From CAZDXB01 sp964509335 (GTDB taxonomy: Bacteria > Bacteroidota > Ignavibacteria > Kapaibacteriales > UBA2268): a DNA stretch of 64,000 bases. The notes under the pieces were generated by a model. It was not told the origin of the DNA. It saw nothing but the letters and a program-made list of their open reading frames with translations, and did not search any database. Position numbers and translations under genes: made by a program. Location of the stretch: NCBI GenBank assembly GCA_964509335.1, contig CAZDXB010000015.1:14560-78559 (forward strand), given 5' to 3'. Shown one piece after another: positions 44,227 through 52,522 of this stretch. Each line of letters starts with the position of its first letter. Positions within the stretch are counted from its first letter, which is position 1.

Positions 44227-45723
44227 CTACTCCTCAATTACCATACCTTTAAAGATATAAATCTCCGCTCTCGGGTCTTTGTATGCGTCGGTCGAGAGTC
44301 CCGCTTTTCGACCGATTTGCTCTAATAGAGTTTGCCTGTCCCAGCCTTGCTCGCTTGCAACTTGCGGCAAAAACAAGCCGGAATTATAGCCTAATCTCAG
44401 CACGATGCCGTCCTCGCCGGGCGTTATTTCGTCGTAATCCAACACTCGCTTCATTCTGGAAAGTATCGTTACTTCGTATTCCAAATCGTCCAACACTTCT
44501 TCGGTTACTGGCGAGAATCGCGGGTCTTTAGAGCAAGCTAATCTAGCGGATTCTTCGACAGCCATCATTAAAGTATTTTCGGCTATAGTATGCCCCATAC
44601 AGCCTCTCAGCTTGCCGTTCTTTTTCAACGTAACGAAAACGGCGTATTCGTCGGAAAGTTCTTTAGGCACGACGTTCACTTTATACAATGAATCCTTGCC
44701 GGTAACTACGCTCTTGACCGTTTTCTTCGCCACTTCGAAAAGCTTATCCTTGCTCTCTTTGCTTAAGTCCGGCAGCAGAGTTTGCTTTTCGTCTGATTTA
44801 TACATAACGCCGCTGAAATATCCGACCACCGCGCTTTTATCGCCCTTCATATACGGCGAAGAAGCGGAATTTGAATATACTATCGGCTTCGCGTCGTTAG
44901 CTCCCAACTGCTCGGCGGCGGTCATAGCGACGACTATCGGTCCGCCCCCGCAGGCTTCCCATTTCCTTGAAAACAGCTTCATCGCGAGTTTGAAATAATC
45001 GTATCTATAAAAAGCCCTCAAAATCGGCTGGTCCATTCGTTTCGCCGTTTGCGCGTCGTGATAGTGCGAAAGGTCCGAACTCGCTACGAGCAGGACTTTT
45101 TTACTTTGCGCTTCCACGGCGCCAACTATCGCTTTTAACAGGGCGTCCGAAGTTTCGTAATTCTGGCTGCCCATCACAATTGGAACGATGGGAACGCCGG
45201 GCTGAACGATTTGCAAAAAGGGAATCTGAACCTCCAAGGAATGCTCCGTTCTCGCTCCCTGCCATTCGTGCCCTTCTCTGGAATAGCTAACCAAGTCGTT
45301 TTTCTCGCTTATAGCTTTGGATAGCTCTTTATCGACCATAGCCTCGCCGAGCGGCGTAACGTAAGCGTCGCCGTCGAAAACCGAAGCCCCTTTAAAGGCT
45401 TTTGCGTGGCTGGGCGCTATAACGATAACAGCGTCGTAGTTTTCGCCTTCCACTTGCTTAAAAGCCGTTCCCGCCACCCAGCCGCTATAAACGTAGCCGG
45501 CGTGCGGAACGACGAGTCCGTAAACTTCCTTTACGTCGTCGGGGCGTTCGCCGCGTTGTAAGTATTCGTTAATCCAAGCCTTTAGCGTATCGGCGTTTTT
45601 CGGGTAAAAAGCCCCGTCCACCGTAGGCGGTCTGTAGGTTACGTCTTTCGGGTCCGGCGCGTCTTGCGAGCATAATCTCGTTAATGATATCATAATAGTT
45701 AAAGTTATTAATAAATATTTCAT
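44227..45723 (-). CDS. Exported Memo-like + AMMECR1 fusion (AmmeMemoRadiSam proteins B and A)
   Basis: A 498-residue fusion. Residues 1-20 are a signal peptide (MKYLLITLTIMISLTRLCSQ). Residues 30-310 are a Memo domain (VVPHAGYVYSG, IAPSHAKAFKG, ASSDLSHYHD, EACGGGP). His74, His106 and Cys258 match the metal ligands known from human MEMO1 (His49, His81, Cys244). Residues 322-498 are an AMMECR1 domain (NGKLRGCMGH, SARLACSKDPRF, GYNSGLFLPQVASEQGW). In many prokaryotes these two proteins and a radical-SAM enzyme are neighbours; here the first two are fused and apparently exported, and no radical-SAM gene is seen. I chose the Met at 45723; ATG at 45738 gives five extra residues. The reaction is unknown. 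Confidence 0.85.
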   Translation of the reverse strand: MKYLLITLTIMISLTRLCSQDAPDPKDVTYRPPTVDGAFYPKNADTLKAWINEYLQRGERPDDVKEVYGLVVPHAGYVYSGWVAGTAFKQVEGENYDAVIVIAPSHAKAFKGASVFDGDAYVTPLGEAMVDKELSKAISEKNDLVSYSREGHEWQGARTEHSLEVQIPFLQIVQPGVPIVPIVMGSQNYETSDALLKAIVGAVEAQSKKVLLVASSDLSHYHDAQTAKRMDQPILRAFYRYDYFKLAMKLFSRKWEACGGGPIVVAMTAAEQLGANDAKPIVYSNSASSPYMKGDKSAVVGYFSGVMYKSDEKQTLLPDLSKESKDKLFEVAKKTVKSVVTGKDSLYKVNVVPKELSDEYAVFVTLKKNGKLRGCMGHTIAENTLMMAVEESARLACSKDPRFSPVTEEVLDDLEYEVTILSRMKRVLDYDEITPGEDGIVLRLGYNSGLFLPQVASEQGWDRQTLLEQIGRKAGLSTDAYKDPRAEIYIFKGMVIEE

Positions 45724-45851
45724 AATAATAGTTACCATTAATCATAATAATAATTTCAACAAATTCCAACGCAAAAAAAGAAAAAAATCGGTATAAAACA
45801 ATAAATTTTATAAAAAGCTCGCTTTTAGCCGCGCCTAACTATTGTTTTCGC

Positions 45852-46199
45852 TTAAAGAATTGCCGGCTCTACGCTCTTGAATAAGTCCGCGCAGTGAGTT
45901 CCGGCGAAAACAAAACCGCCGTCTTTACATTGTATAGATTTTACGTTATTGGATAGTTCGCCAATCAAAGTCCAAGTTTCGGCGCTGTCCGATGAAAGAT
46001 AAACGTCGCCTTCCAAAGTTCCGGCAAAGATTTTATCGTCAAAATCAATAGCCAAAGACTGAACGCTCACTTCGAGTCCCTTCGACGGCTCCCAGAAACC
46101 CATTCCATCGACGTCAGACGAAGAATTCCCGTCGTCTTCGCAACCAAAAAACAAAACTATAATAAGAGCGGAGAGAAAAATCGAAGTTATTTTTTTCAT
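45852..46199 (-). CDS. Small lipoprotein with a BNR-like unit, probably a truncated paralogue
   Basis: A 115-residue predicted lipoprotein. The N-terminus is MKKITSIFLSALIIVLFFGC, with Cys as the lipidation site. Residues 50-110 carry one or two propeller-type units (KIFAGTLEGDVYLSSDSAET, then GGFVFAGTHCADLFKS) like those of the large BNR protein at 47708-49783. It stops after the second unit, so most blades and any sorting domain are missing. I chose the ATG at 46199; a GTG three codons earlier is possible. It may be a remnant or a short functional lipoprotein. Confidence 0.6.
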   Translation of the reverse strand: MKKITSIFLSALIIVLFFGCEDDGNSSSDVDGMGFWEPSKGLEVSVQSLAIDFDDKIFAGTLEGDVYLSSDSAETWTLIGELSNNVKSIQCKDGGFVFAGTHCADLFKSVEPAIL

Positions 46200-46329
46200 T
46201 TTCGACACTCTATTTAAAACGCTATCAATATTTTACAGTATCTAAAGTTAAGTAAAATTTACTAAATATAAAAATTTTAAAAACAATACAATTTTTATTT
46301 CTAACAGAAAAATTTCAAAATTTACTTCT

Positions 46330-47652
46330 TTACAATATAATTACCGGTTTTGATATCCGCTTAACATTGTCAATTATGATATTAATCCAATAGGCACCGA
46401 AGCTTAAGTTACTTCTATTAATATGTATCTTTTCCCTCCCGGACGGTAAAAAACCGTCGTAGATATCTTTAACTTTTACTCCAAGTTCATTTACCATTTC
46501 TATTCGAATAAGAGATTTCCGCTTCAGTTTGATTTCTAAGGTCAAATTTTCATCGGAATTCAGAGGATTGGGATATACGATAAATTCGTTGTTGGAAATC
46601 GCGACTTCCTCTTTTACTTCCGTTACGGAACTTTCGCTTTTGTAAACGTTGCCTTCTTCTGTTCCCAAATAAATATGCCCGCGCTTGTCCAAATAAAAAC
46701 AAGTTATGACTACGCTATCTTCTTCTAAACCTTCGTTAGCGCGATTAAACAAGTAATTATCGCCGTTATTTTTTATTAATCCTCCGTCGTAAGGTGTTGG
46801 CAGGTAAATCTCTCGTGAGTTAATAGCAATGAAATCTTGTACGTCATAATATAATCCAGTTCTACCGAAATAATCATATAAATTGCTGTAAACTTCCCGC
46901 CATTCTTTTCCACCATCGTACATAACCTCAAGACGCGATTCGTAATTATTTACGTCATAAAATATTCTATATATATTATTATCATCGTCCGCCGCGATTG
47001 CATGAATATGACAATCAGTAAGAGAATCGCCCACTAAAGACCAGATCTTCTCTTTTATGTCGTACTTGTAAACATAACATTTTTCGCCAAAATTTCCCTC
47101 GTTAATAGCCATAATTAAATTACCGTCTCCGTCAAAGCACGCGTCTTGTTGAGGGGCGTGAGGAAATTCTAATATTCTCTTCCAATGTAAACTATCGCTC
47201 CATATTAATTTATCAACCATAATTTTAAGAGGCGTAGAAGGAAAATTACCAGTTAAACCGAAAATATCTGATTTATTATTAACGCCTAAAATACCATGAT
47301 AGATGGTATCGTTTCCAAATCTTTGCCATGTTTCTCCGTTGTCTGCGCTTAAATAAGGCGTTTTATCAATAACGTCGGTAAATATTAAATCATTCTCGTC
47401 AACAATGACTGTATAATAACCTCTTGCTAACTTTTCTTTTGTATAAATTGTATCCCAAATACATTTCATACTATTATATTTGTATAATTTACCATATAAT
47501 TCTGTGCAAAACACGTCTCCCTTGGAATTAGCGGCGATTGAAGTAATTTCAGCTCCGCAGTCCAATTTAAGATTAATCCATTTGGGCTTTTTGCAGAAAA
47601 TAAAACCGCTAGCCAATAAAATTAACGCAACAAAAGTAACGATATATTTCAT
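46330..47652 (-). CDS. Secreted propeller protein with T9SS type A sorting domain
   Basis: A 440-residue exported protein. The start at 47652 is supported by GGGGA five bases upstream; a farther in-frame ATG at 47694 lacks this. The N-terminus is MKYIVTFVALILLASGFIFC; the Cys could be a lipidation site but the lipobox is poor. Propeller-type units (LKLDCGAEITSIAANSKGDV, DNGETWQRFGND, HIYLGTEEGNVYKSES) fill residues 25-340. The sorting domain starts FIVYPNPLNSDENLTLEI and ends RISKPVIIL. It is the next gene downstream of the 13-repeat BNR gene on the same strand. Confidence 0.78.
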   Translation of the reverse strand: MKYIVTFVALILLASGFIFCKKPKWINLKLDCGAEITSIAANSKGDVFCTELYGKLYKYNSMKCIWDTIYTKEKLARGYYTVIVDENDLIFTDVIDKTPYLSADNGETWQRFGNDTIYHGILGVNNKSDIFGLTGNFPSTPLKIMVDKLIWSDSLHWKRILEFPHAPQQDACFDGDGNLIMAINEGNFGEKCYVYKYDIKEKIWSLVGDSLTDCHIHAIAADDDNNIYRIFYDVNNYESRLEVMYDGGKEWREVYSNLYDYFGRTGLYYDVQDFIAINSREIYLPTPYDGGLIKNNGDNYLFNRANEGLEEDSVVITCFYLDKRGHIYLGTEEGNVYKSESSVTEVKEEVAISNNEFIVYPNPLNSDENLTLEIKLKRKSLIRIEMVNELGVKVKDIYDGFLPSGREKIHINRSNLSFGAYWINIIIDNVKRISKPVIIL

Positions 47653-47707
47653 AATATTCCCCAAACTATTAAACAATTTATACTTATGAAACATTCCTAA
47701 GTTCTTT

Positions 47708-49783
47708 CTATTTACTAATAATTACTTTTTTTGTAAGCATTTTATTGTTTTGCAACCTAACGCGTAAATAATAAACGCCGCTTGGCAGTCCCGAGGCGTC
47801 GAAAACGACCGTACGTTCGCCAATAACGTATTTATCTTCAATCAATGTTCTTACTTCTCTGCCGAGACCGTCGTATATTTTCAATGTAGCGTAATCGGGC
47901 GTTTTCAACCGAAAACGAACGCTCGTCTTGGAATGAAACGGATTCGGTCGGTTTTGCATTAATATTAGCGACGATTTTTCGCGCTTTTCTTCAACAGAAA
48001 CCGTAGAGTTAACGCTTTTAAAAACGCCCGCGCTATTTGTCCCCGCGTATAAGTAACCTTCGGAATCTATAAATAACGACAAAACGAGGCTGTCTTTCAA
48101 TCCCTCGTTTAATTGCGCCCAAGTTTCTCCGCTATTTTTCGTCCGATATACTCCGCTATCGGTTCCGGCGAATATATGCCTGCTCGAATTAAAAACAAGC
48201 GAGTTAACGTCGATATCGCTTAATACAGTTAGCGACCAATTCTCGCCGTTATTTGTCGAGCGATACACGCCCGGTTCTTCGCCGCTGTAAAAGGGACTTG
48301 TCCTAACGCCGGCGAAAATATCGCCGTTCGAATCTATAACAATTGAACTAATAACTCCAAAATCCAATCCTATAAATTCCCAATCGGTTCCGCCGTCGGT
48401 AGAGCGAAATATGCCGCTCCTAAAAGTTCCGGCAAAAATATCGCCGTAAATGTTTACAGCAAGAGAATAAACCCTAGACATTTCCAAAGAAGTCCAACTT
48501 TCGCCGTCATTGTTTGAACGCTTAAAATCGCTTCCCCCCGCAAATATAACGCCGTTTGAATCAATAGCGAAGCAAACGACAAACTCCTCCTCAGTACTAA
48601 GCAACTCCCAATTATCGCCGTAATCGGTAGAACGGAACAAACCCGCGCTATCGGAGCCCGCAAATAGATATCCGCCCGTCGTAAAAGCTAAATCGTTAAC
48701 GCCAACGTCGGATAAATTAGTCTGAATCCAATTCTCGCCGTAATTTTCCGAATAATACACTCCCGACGCTTTATCGCTCAAACCTTTTGTTCCAGCGAAG
48801 ATACGTCCGTTATCACCGAGAGCGAAACAAGTTACAAACGGACGAGTCATTCCCCTATTAGCTTGAATCCAACTATCGCCGTCGTTGTTAGACTTAAAAA
48901 CGCCGCTTCCAATTGTTCCAACAAAAATATCGCCGTTCTCGTTAACTGCAAAATCCATCACGTTCAAATTGTTTAATCCGTTATTTGCTAAGCTCCAACT
49001 ACTTCCATTATCGGCTGAACGATAAAATCCGCTATATCTTCTAATTCCCAAAAAATCGCCCTTATTATTTGCTATAAGAGAACCAAAATAATAATGCTCC
49101 GGTAATTCTGTCCATTCATTGCCGTAATTAGTCGTTCGATACGTCTTATAATTAGCGACGGCAATAATAACGTCGTTAGAGTTAATCGCAAGACAGCGCG
49201 GTCTTTTTTCGGATAAACCAATATGAGTCCAATTGCCGCCGTTATTTGTAGATAGATAAACGCCTTGCCTATTCGACGCAATTAAATCCCCTTTTTCGCT
49301 TACTGCCAAGGAATTAAAAAATTCGGATTCAATCTTTGCTTCGCTCCAACTAACCCCGTTATCGTTAGTTCGATAAGAACCGCTATCTGTAATAGCGTAA
49401 ATATCCTCGTTTGGCAAAACTATTAATTCGTAGGCTTTCACGTCTTTTAAGTTCGTTTGCGTCCAAGTCGCGCCCTCGTTGGTAGAAATAAAAATTCCGC
49501 TCCGAAACGTTCCGGCAATTATATTCCCGCTTGAATCAATCGCCAAAGAATATATCCACAAATCCAAATCGCTTTGCCGCGTCCAATTCGAGCCGTCGTC
49601 CGTCGAGCGATAAACGCCGTCGCGCTTGGTTCCGGCGTAAATATACCCGTCGGGACCAATCTCAAGAGCGTATATTTCCCCGCCAAACGGTCCGTTCGTT
49701 TGCTCCCAAAAATCATTCTGAGCGCGCAAGGACATACAGAACGCCGCCGTCAAAAGAATAGACAGTATAATGAAGTTTCGCAT
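47708..49783 (-). CDS. Secreted 13-repeat BNR (Asp-box) protein with T9SS type A sorting domain
   Basis: A 691-residue exported protein. AGGAGG lies 5 bases before the ATG at 49783, so I reject the earlier ATG at 49807. After a signal peptide (MRNFIILSILLTAAFCMSLR) there are 13 Asp-box units of about 40-45 residues, each with YRSTDDGSNW-like cores such as STNEGATW, SADNGSSW, STDYGDNW and STNNGENW. They should form one or two beta propellers, a fold used for binding or as a scaffold. The sorting domain is LILMQNRPNPFHSKTSVRFR, then LKIYDGLGREVRTLIED, ending MLTKKVIISK. The ligand is unknown. The repeats are divergent enough to be old. Confidence 0.88.
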   Translation of the reverse strand: MRNFIILSILLTAAFCMSLRAQNDFWEQTNGPFGGEIYALEIGPDGYIYAGTKRDGVYRSTDDGSNWTRQSDLDLWIYSLAIDSSGNIIAGTFRSGIFISTNEGATWTQTNLKDVKAYELIVLPNEDIYAITDSGSYRTNDNGVSWSEAKIESEFFNSLAVSEKGDLIASNRQGVYLSTNNGGNWTHIGLSEKRPRCLAINSNDVIIAVANYKTYRTTNYGNEWTELPEHYYFGSLIANNKGDFLGIRRYSGFYRSADNGSSWSLANNGLNNLNVMDFAVNENGDIFVGTIGSGVFKSNNDGDSWIQANRGMTRPFVTCFALGDNGRIFAGTKGLSDKASGVYYSENYGENWIQTNLSDVGVNDLAFTTGGYLFAGSDSAGLFRSTDYGDNWELLSTEEEFVVCFAIDSNGVIFAGGSDFKRSNNDGESWTSLEMSRVYSLAVNIYGDIFAGTFRSGIFRSTDGGTDWEFIGLDFGVISSIVIDSNGDIFAGVRTSPFYSGEEPGVYRSTNNGENWSLTVLSDIDVNSLVFNSSRHIFAGTDSGVYRTKNSGETWAQLNEGLKDSLVLSLFIDSEGYLYAGTNSAGVFKSVNSTVSVEEKREKSSLILMQNRPNPFHSKTSVRFRLKTPDYATLKIYDGLGREVRTLIEDKYVIGERTVVFDASGLPSGVYYLRVRLQNNKMLTKKVIISK

Positions 49784-50211
49784 TTTTGCCTCCTCGTAAG
49801 TTAACAAAATCTATATTTCAACAATATTTCTCGTTTGAAACGCTATCCCTTCACTTAATCAATCATTAAACGCGCGTTCGACGAACTTTCGCGTAGTTCT
49901 AATCGCTTGCCGGGCTGTCTTCTATAACCAAACGTAATCTCAAATCTTTATCTCATTTAATATATAGACAAATATAACGTAAAAAAGTTACAAAAAATAT
50001 CTTTTAATTCAAAATACAATCAATATTGTTATTTGCCGGTTAGGCGAATGATATTTCGCCGCTATTGTCGCAACTTTCCGCGGCTTGTTATCATTCCCAT
50101 TTTTGAATTTGGGAATGAGGCTGGAATTTCTTTCTACCAGAAATTCTCAGAAGTTTCGTATATTTTTTATAAATTTAAAAAAGTTGGATTTTTAATAAGA
50201 AGGATAATAAA
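49784..50211. other. Divergent intergenic region between the BNR gene and the S9 peptidase gene
   Basis: There are 428 bases without a gene. They hold a candidate promoter for the BNR gene (49967-49991), a hairpin of the ATTCCCA/TGGGAAT family (50093-50116), and a second hairpin GAATTTCT/AGAAATTC (50124-50146) toward the S9 gene. Confidence 0.5.
49967..49991 (-). promoter_or_regulatory. Candidate promoter similar to that of the ECF sigma operon
   Basis: On the minus strand GTAAC, 17 bases, then GTC, inside a block TTTTTTGTAACTTTTTTACG followed by TTATATTTGTC. It closely resembles 15515-15540 upstream of the sigma gene but the spacer is one base shorter. A TATATTTG match to the Bacteroidota -7 element overlaps it. 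It lies about 180 bases upstream of the ATG at 49783. Confidence 0.4.
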
Positions 50212-52257
50212 ATGAAAAGATACTTTTTACTTGCGATTTTGCTTAGCTTAACGCTCGCTTTTACGGCGTCCGCCGAGCTTCTGACGCCCGAAAAACTCTG
50301 GTCGCTTAAAAGAATTTCCGAGCCGAGCCTTTCGCCCAACGGCAAAACTCTGCTGTTCGTAATATCGACGCCTTGCCTGAAGGAAAACAAATTCAGGCGC
50401 GACTTATACACAATTCCGATTGACGGCGGCGAACCGAGAAGACTGACCTATCAAGGCGAAAACAATCACAACGGCGTCTGGGCGCCAGACGGTAACAAAA
50501 TAGCGTTCATCTCCGACAGAAGCGGAACGTCGCAAGTTTACGTGATGAACCTGAACGGCGGCGACCCGAAACAAATGACGGAGATGGAAAACGAAACGCA
50601 ATACCTCTCTTGGTCGCCAGACGGCAAATGGCTCGCGTTCGTCTCCGACGTTAAAATGGAACAGACTATCGAAGAAAGATACGACGACCTCGACAAAGCC
50701 AAAGCTTATTTATACGAAGATTTGCCCGTGAGGCATTGGGACGAATGGAAAGACGAAAAATACAGGCACATTTTCGTCGTATCCACGAACGGCGGCGAAC
50801 CGACGGATTTAATGAAAGACGAAAAATACGACGTTCCCCTAAAACCCTTCGGCGGAACGTCGCAAATAGCTTGGTCGCCGAGCGGCACGGAAATAGCTTA
50901 CGTTTGCAAAAAAGATAAGGATTACGAATCGAGCACGAACTCGGAAATCTATACCGTCTCCCCCTTCGGCGGCAAGCCGATAAACGTAACTAAAGGAAAC
51001 GTTAGTTACGCGCTCCAAGGCTTCGATTTAAATCCGAAATATTCGCCGAACGGAAAAACCATAGCTTTTCTCAGCGAAAAAACGCCGGGCTACGAAGCCG
51101 ACAAAGTCAGATTAGTAACATATTCGAAACGCACCGGCAGAATAAAAGACGTTACCAAGAATTTCGACAACTGGGTTGACGAATTTGTCTGGAATCCAAA
51201 GAGTTCGAAAATCTATTTTTCGTCAATAGTAGAAGGCAAATCTAAAATTTACGAAATCGATCCTTACAGCGGCGATTACGACTTAATCTTAGAAGGCGAC
51301 TTCAATTACGGGGACAGATACTTGGAAATTTCGCCCGACGGAGAAAAGCTAATATTCAGCCGCCGCAATTTCAATCATCCGATGGAAATCGTCTCGATGC
51401 CTATAGACGGCGACGAAGAGGATATTAAGCAAATCACGCGATTAAACGACGAAGCGATAAAAAATATCGACAAAGTGAAATTCGAGGAAAAATGGTTCAC
51501 AACGGCTGACAACAAAAAAATGCACGCTTGGGTAATTTATCCGCCGAATTTCAATAAAAACGACGAATATCCATTAATTACATATTGCCAAGGCGGACCG
51601 CAACAAGCCGTAAGCCAGTATTGGAGTTACGGCTGGAGCTTCGCGCTAATGGCTTCGAAGGGCTATATAGTAGTCGCCCCGAACAGACGCGGCTGTCCAG
51701 GATTCGGTCAAGAATGGATCGATTCCATTTCGCAAGATTGGGGCGGCAAGGCGATGCAAGATTTATTAGTGGCGACGGATTCCATGGCGAACGCTTCCTA
51801 TGTCGATGAAAATAATATGGCGGCTATCGGAGGCAGCGCGGGAGGCTACGCTACGTTCTGGCTGGAAGGCAACCACGATGGCAGATTCAACGCGTTCGTC
51901 TCGCACTGCGGCGTTTTCAACATGGAAAGTAAGCACGGTTCTACCGAAGAGCTTTGGTTTCCCAATTGGGATTACGGCGGCGAATTTTTAAGCGGAAACG
52001 CCCGAAAGCAATACGATAAATTCTCGCCGCACAACTTCAGCGAAAATTGGGAGACGCCTATTTTCATCATAACCGGCGTGAACGATTTCAGAGTGCCTTA
52101 CGACCAAAGCTTGCAGGCGTTCACTTTGGCGCAAATCAAAAAGATTCCGTCGAAACTATTAGTATATCCCGAAGAAAATCATTGGATTTTGCATCCGCAA
52201 GAAAAATTATTTTGGTATAGAGAATTTTTCGATTTTCTGGACAGATATTGTAAATAA
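50212..52257 (+). CDS. Exported S9-family (prolyl-oligopeptidase-type) serine peptidase
   Basis: A 681-residue exported peptidase. The signal peptide is MKRYFLLAILLSLTLAFTA followed by SAELL. Residues 40-400 are a WD40/PD40-like beta propeller with repeats such as WAPDGNKIAFISDRSG, SWSPDGKWLAFVSD and YSPNGKTIAFLSE. The C-terminal alpha/beta-hydrolase domain has the nucleophile Ser542 in IGGSAGGY, Asp625 in VNDFRVP and His657 in ENHWIL. Family members cleave dipeptides or acyl amino acids from short peptides, here probably in the periplasm. AGAAGG precedes the ATG. It is the first of two plus-strand genes. Confidence 0.9.
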   Translation: MKRYFLLAILLSLTLAFTASAELLTPEKLWSLKRISEPSLSPNGKTLLFVISTPCLKENKFRRDLYTIPIDGGEPRRLTYQGENNHNGVWAPDGNKIAFISDRSGTSQVYVMNLNGGDPKQMTEMENETQYLSWSPDGKWLAFVSDVKMEQTIEERYDDLDKAKAYLYEDLPVRHWDEWKDEKYRHIFVVSTNGGEPTDLMKDEKYDVPLKPFGGTSQIAWSPSGTEIAYVCKKDKDYESSTNSEIYTVSPFGGKPINVTKGNVSYALQGFDLNPKYSPNGKTIAFLSEKTPGYEADKVRLVTYSKRTGRIKDVTKNFDNWVDEFVWNPKSSKIYFSSIVEGKSKIYEIDPYSGDYDLILEGDFNYGDRYLEISPDGEKLIFSRRNFNHPMEIVSMPIDGDEEDIKQITRLNDEAIKNIDKVKFEEKWFTTADNKKMHAWVIYPPNFNKNDEYPLITYCQGGPQQAVSQYWSYGWSFALMASKGYIVVAPNRRGCPGFGQEWIDSISQDWGGKAMQDLLVATDSMANASYVDENNMAAIGGSAGGYATFWLEGNHDGRFNAFVSHCGVFNMESKHGSTEELWFPNWDYGGEFLSGNARKQYDKFSPHNFSENWETPIFIITGVNDFRVPYDQSLQAFTLAQIKKIPSKLLVYPEENHWILHPQEKLFWYREFFDFLDRYCK

Positions 52258-52270
52258 TTAAACGAACAGT

Positions 52271-52481
52271 AGGAGGCTACCTTAAAAATAGTATGTTTGA
52301 TCGTTTTCTAATATTTGCGCGTCAAAGATTTGTTTATTACTGGATTCCCGCTTTCGCGGGAATGACTTTTGGCGGTCATTCCCAACTTGATTGGGAATCC
52401 AGAGAAAACGACGCTTTCAGGAATTCAACTTTAGAAAAGGAGAAAACATCTATTCGATTGAGTTTTGAGACAGCCCATTAC
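52271..52481. mobile_element. MITE-like element with two nested hairpins
   Basis: The right end GAGTTTTGAGACAGCCCATT is the same terminal sequence as at 16017-16037. The left end AGGCTACCTTAAAA is a degraded form of GGGCTGTCTTAAAA. Inside are two ATTCCC/GGGAAT hairpins at 52341-52366 (with GCTTTCGC loop) and 52374-52402 (in opposite orientation). Its inner part is related to 15720-15838. Confidence 0.55.
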
Positions 52482-52522
52482 AATTCAAAATATAAATATT
52501 CGCTCTTTAAAAACTCGTAATA

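Noticed and set aside
47708..49783. Sialidase activity for the BNR protein
   Set aside because: The 13 Asp boxes are structural; I see no arginine triad, Asp or Tyr/Glu set placed as in sialidases.
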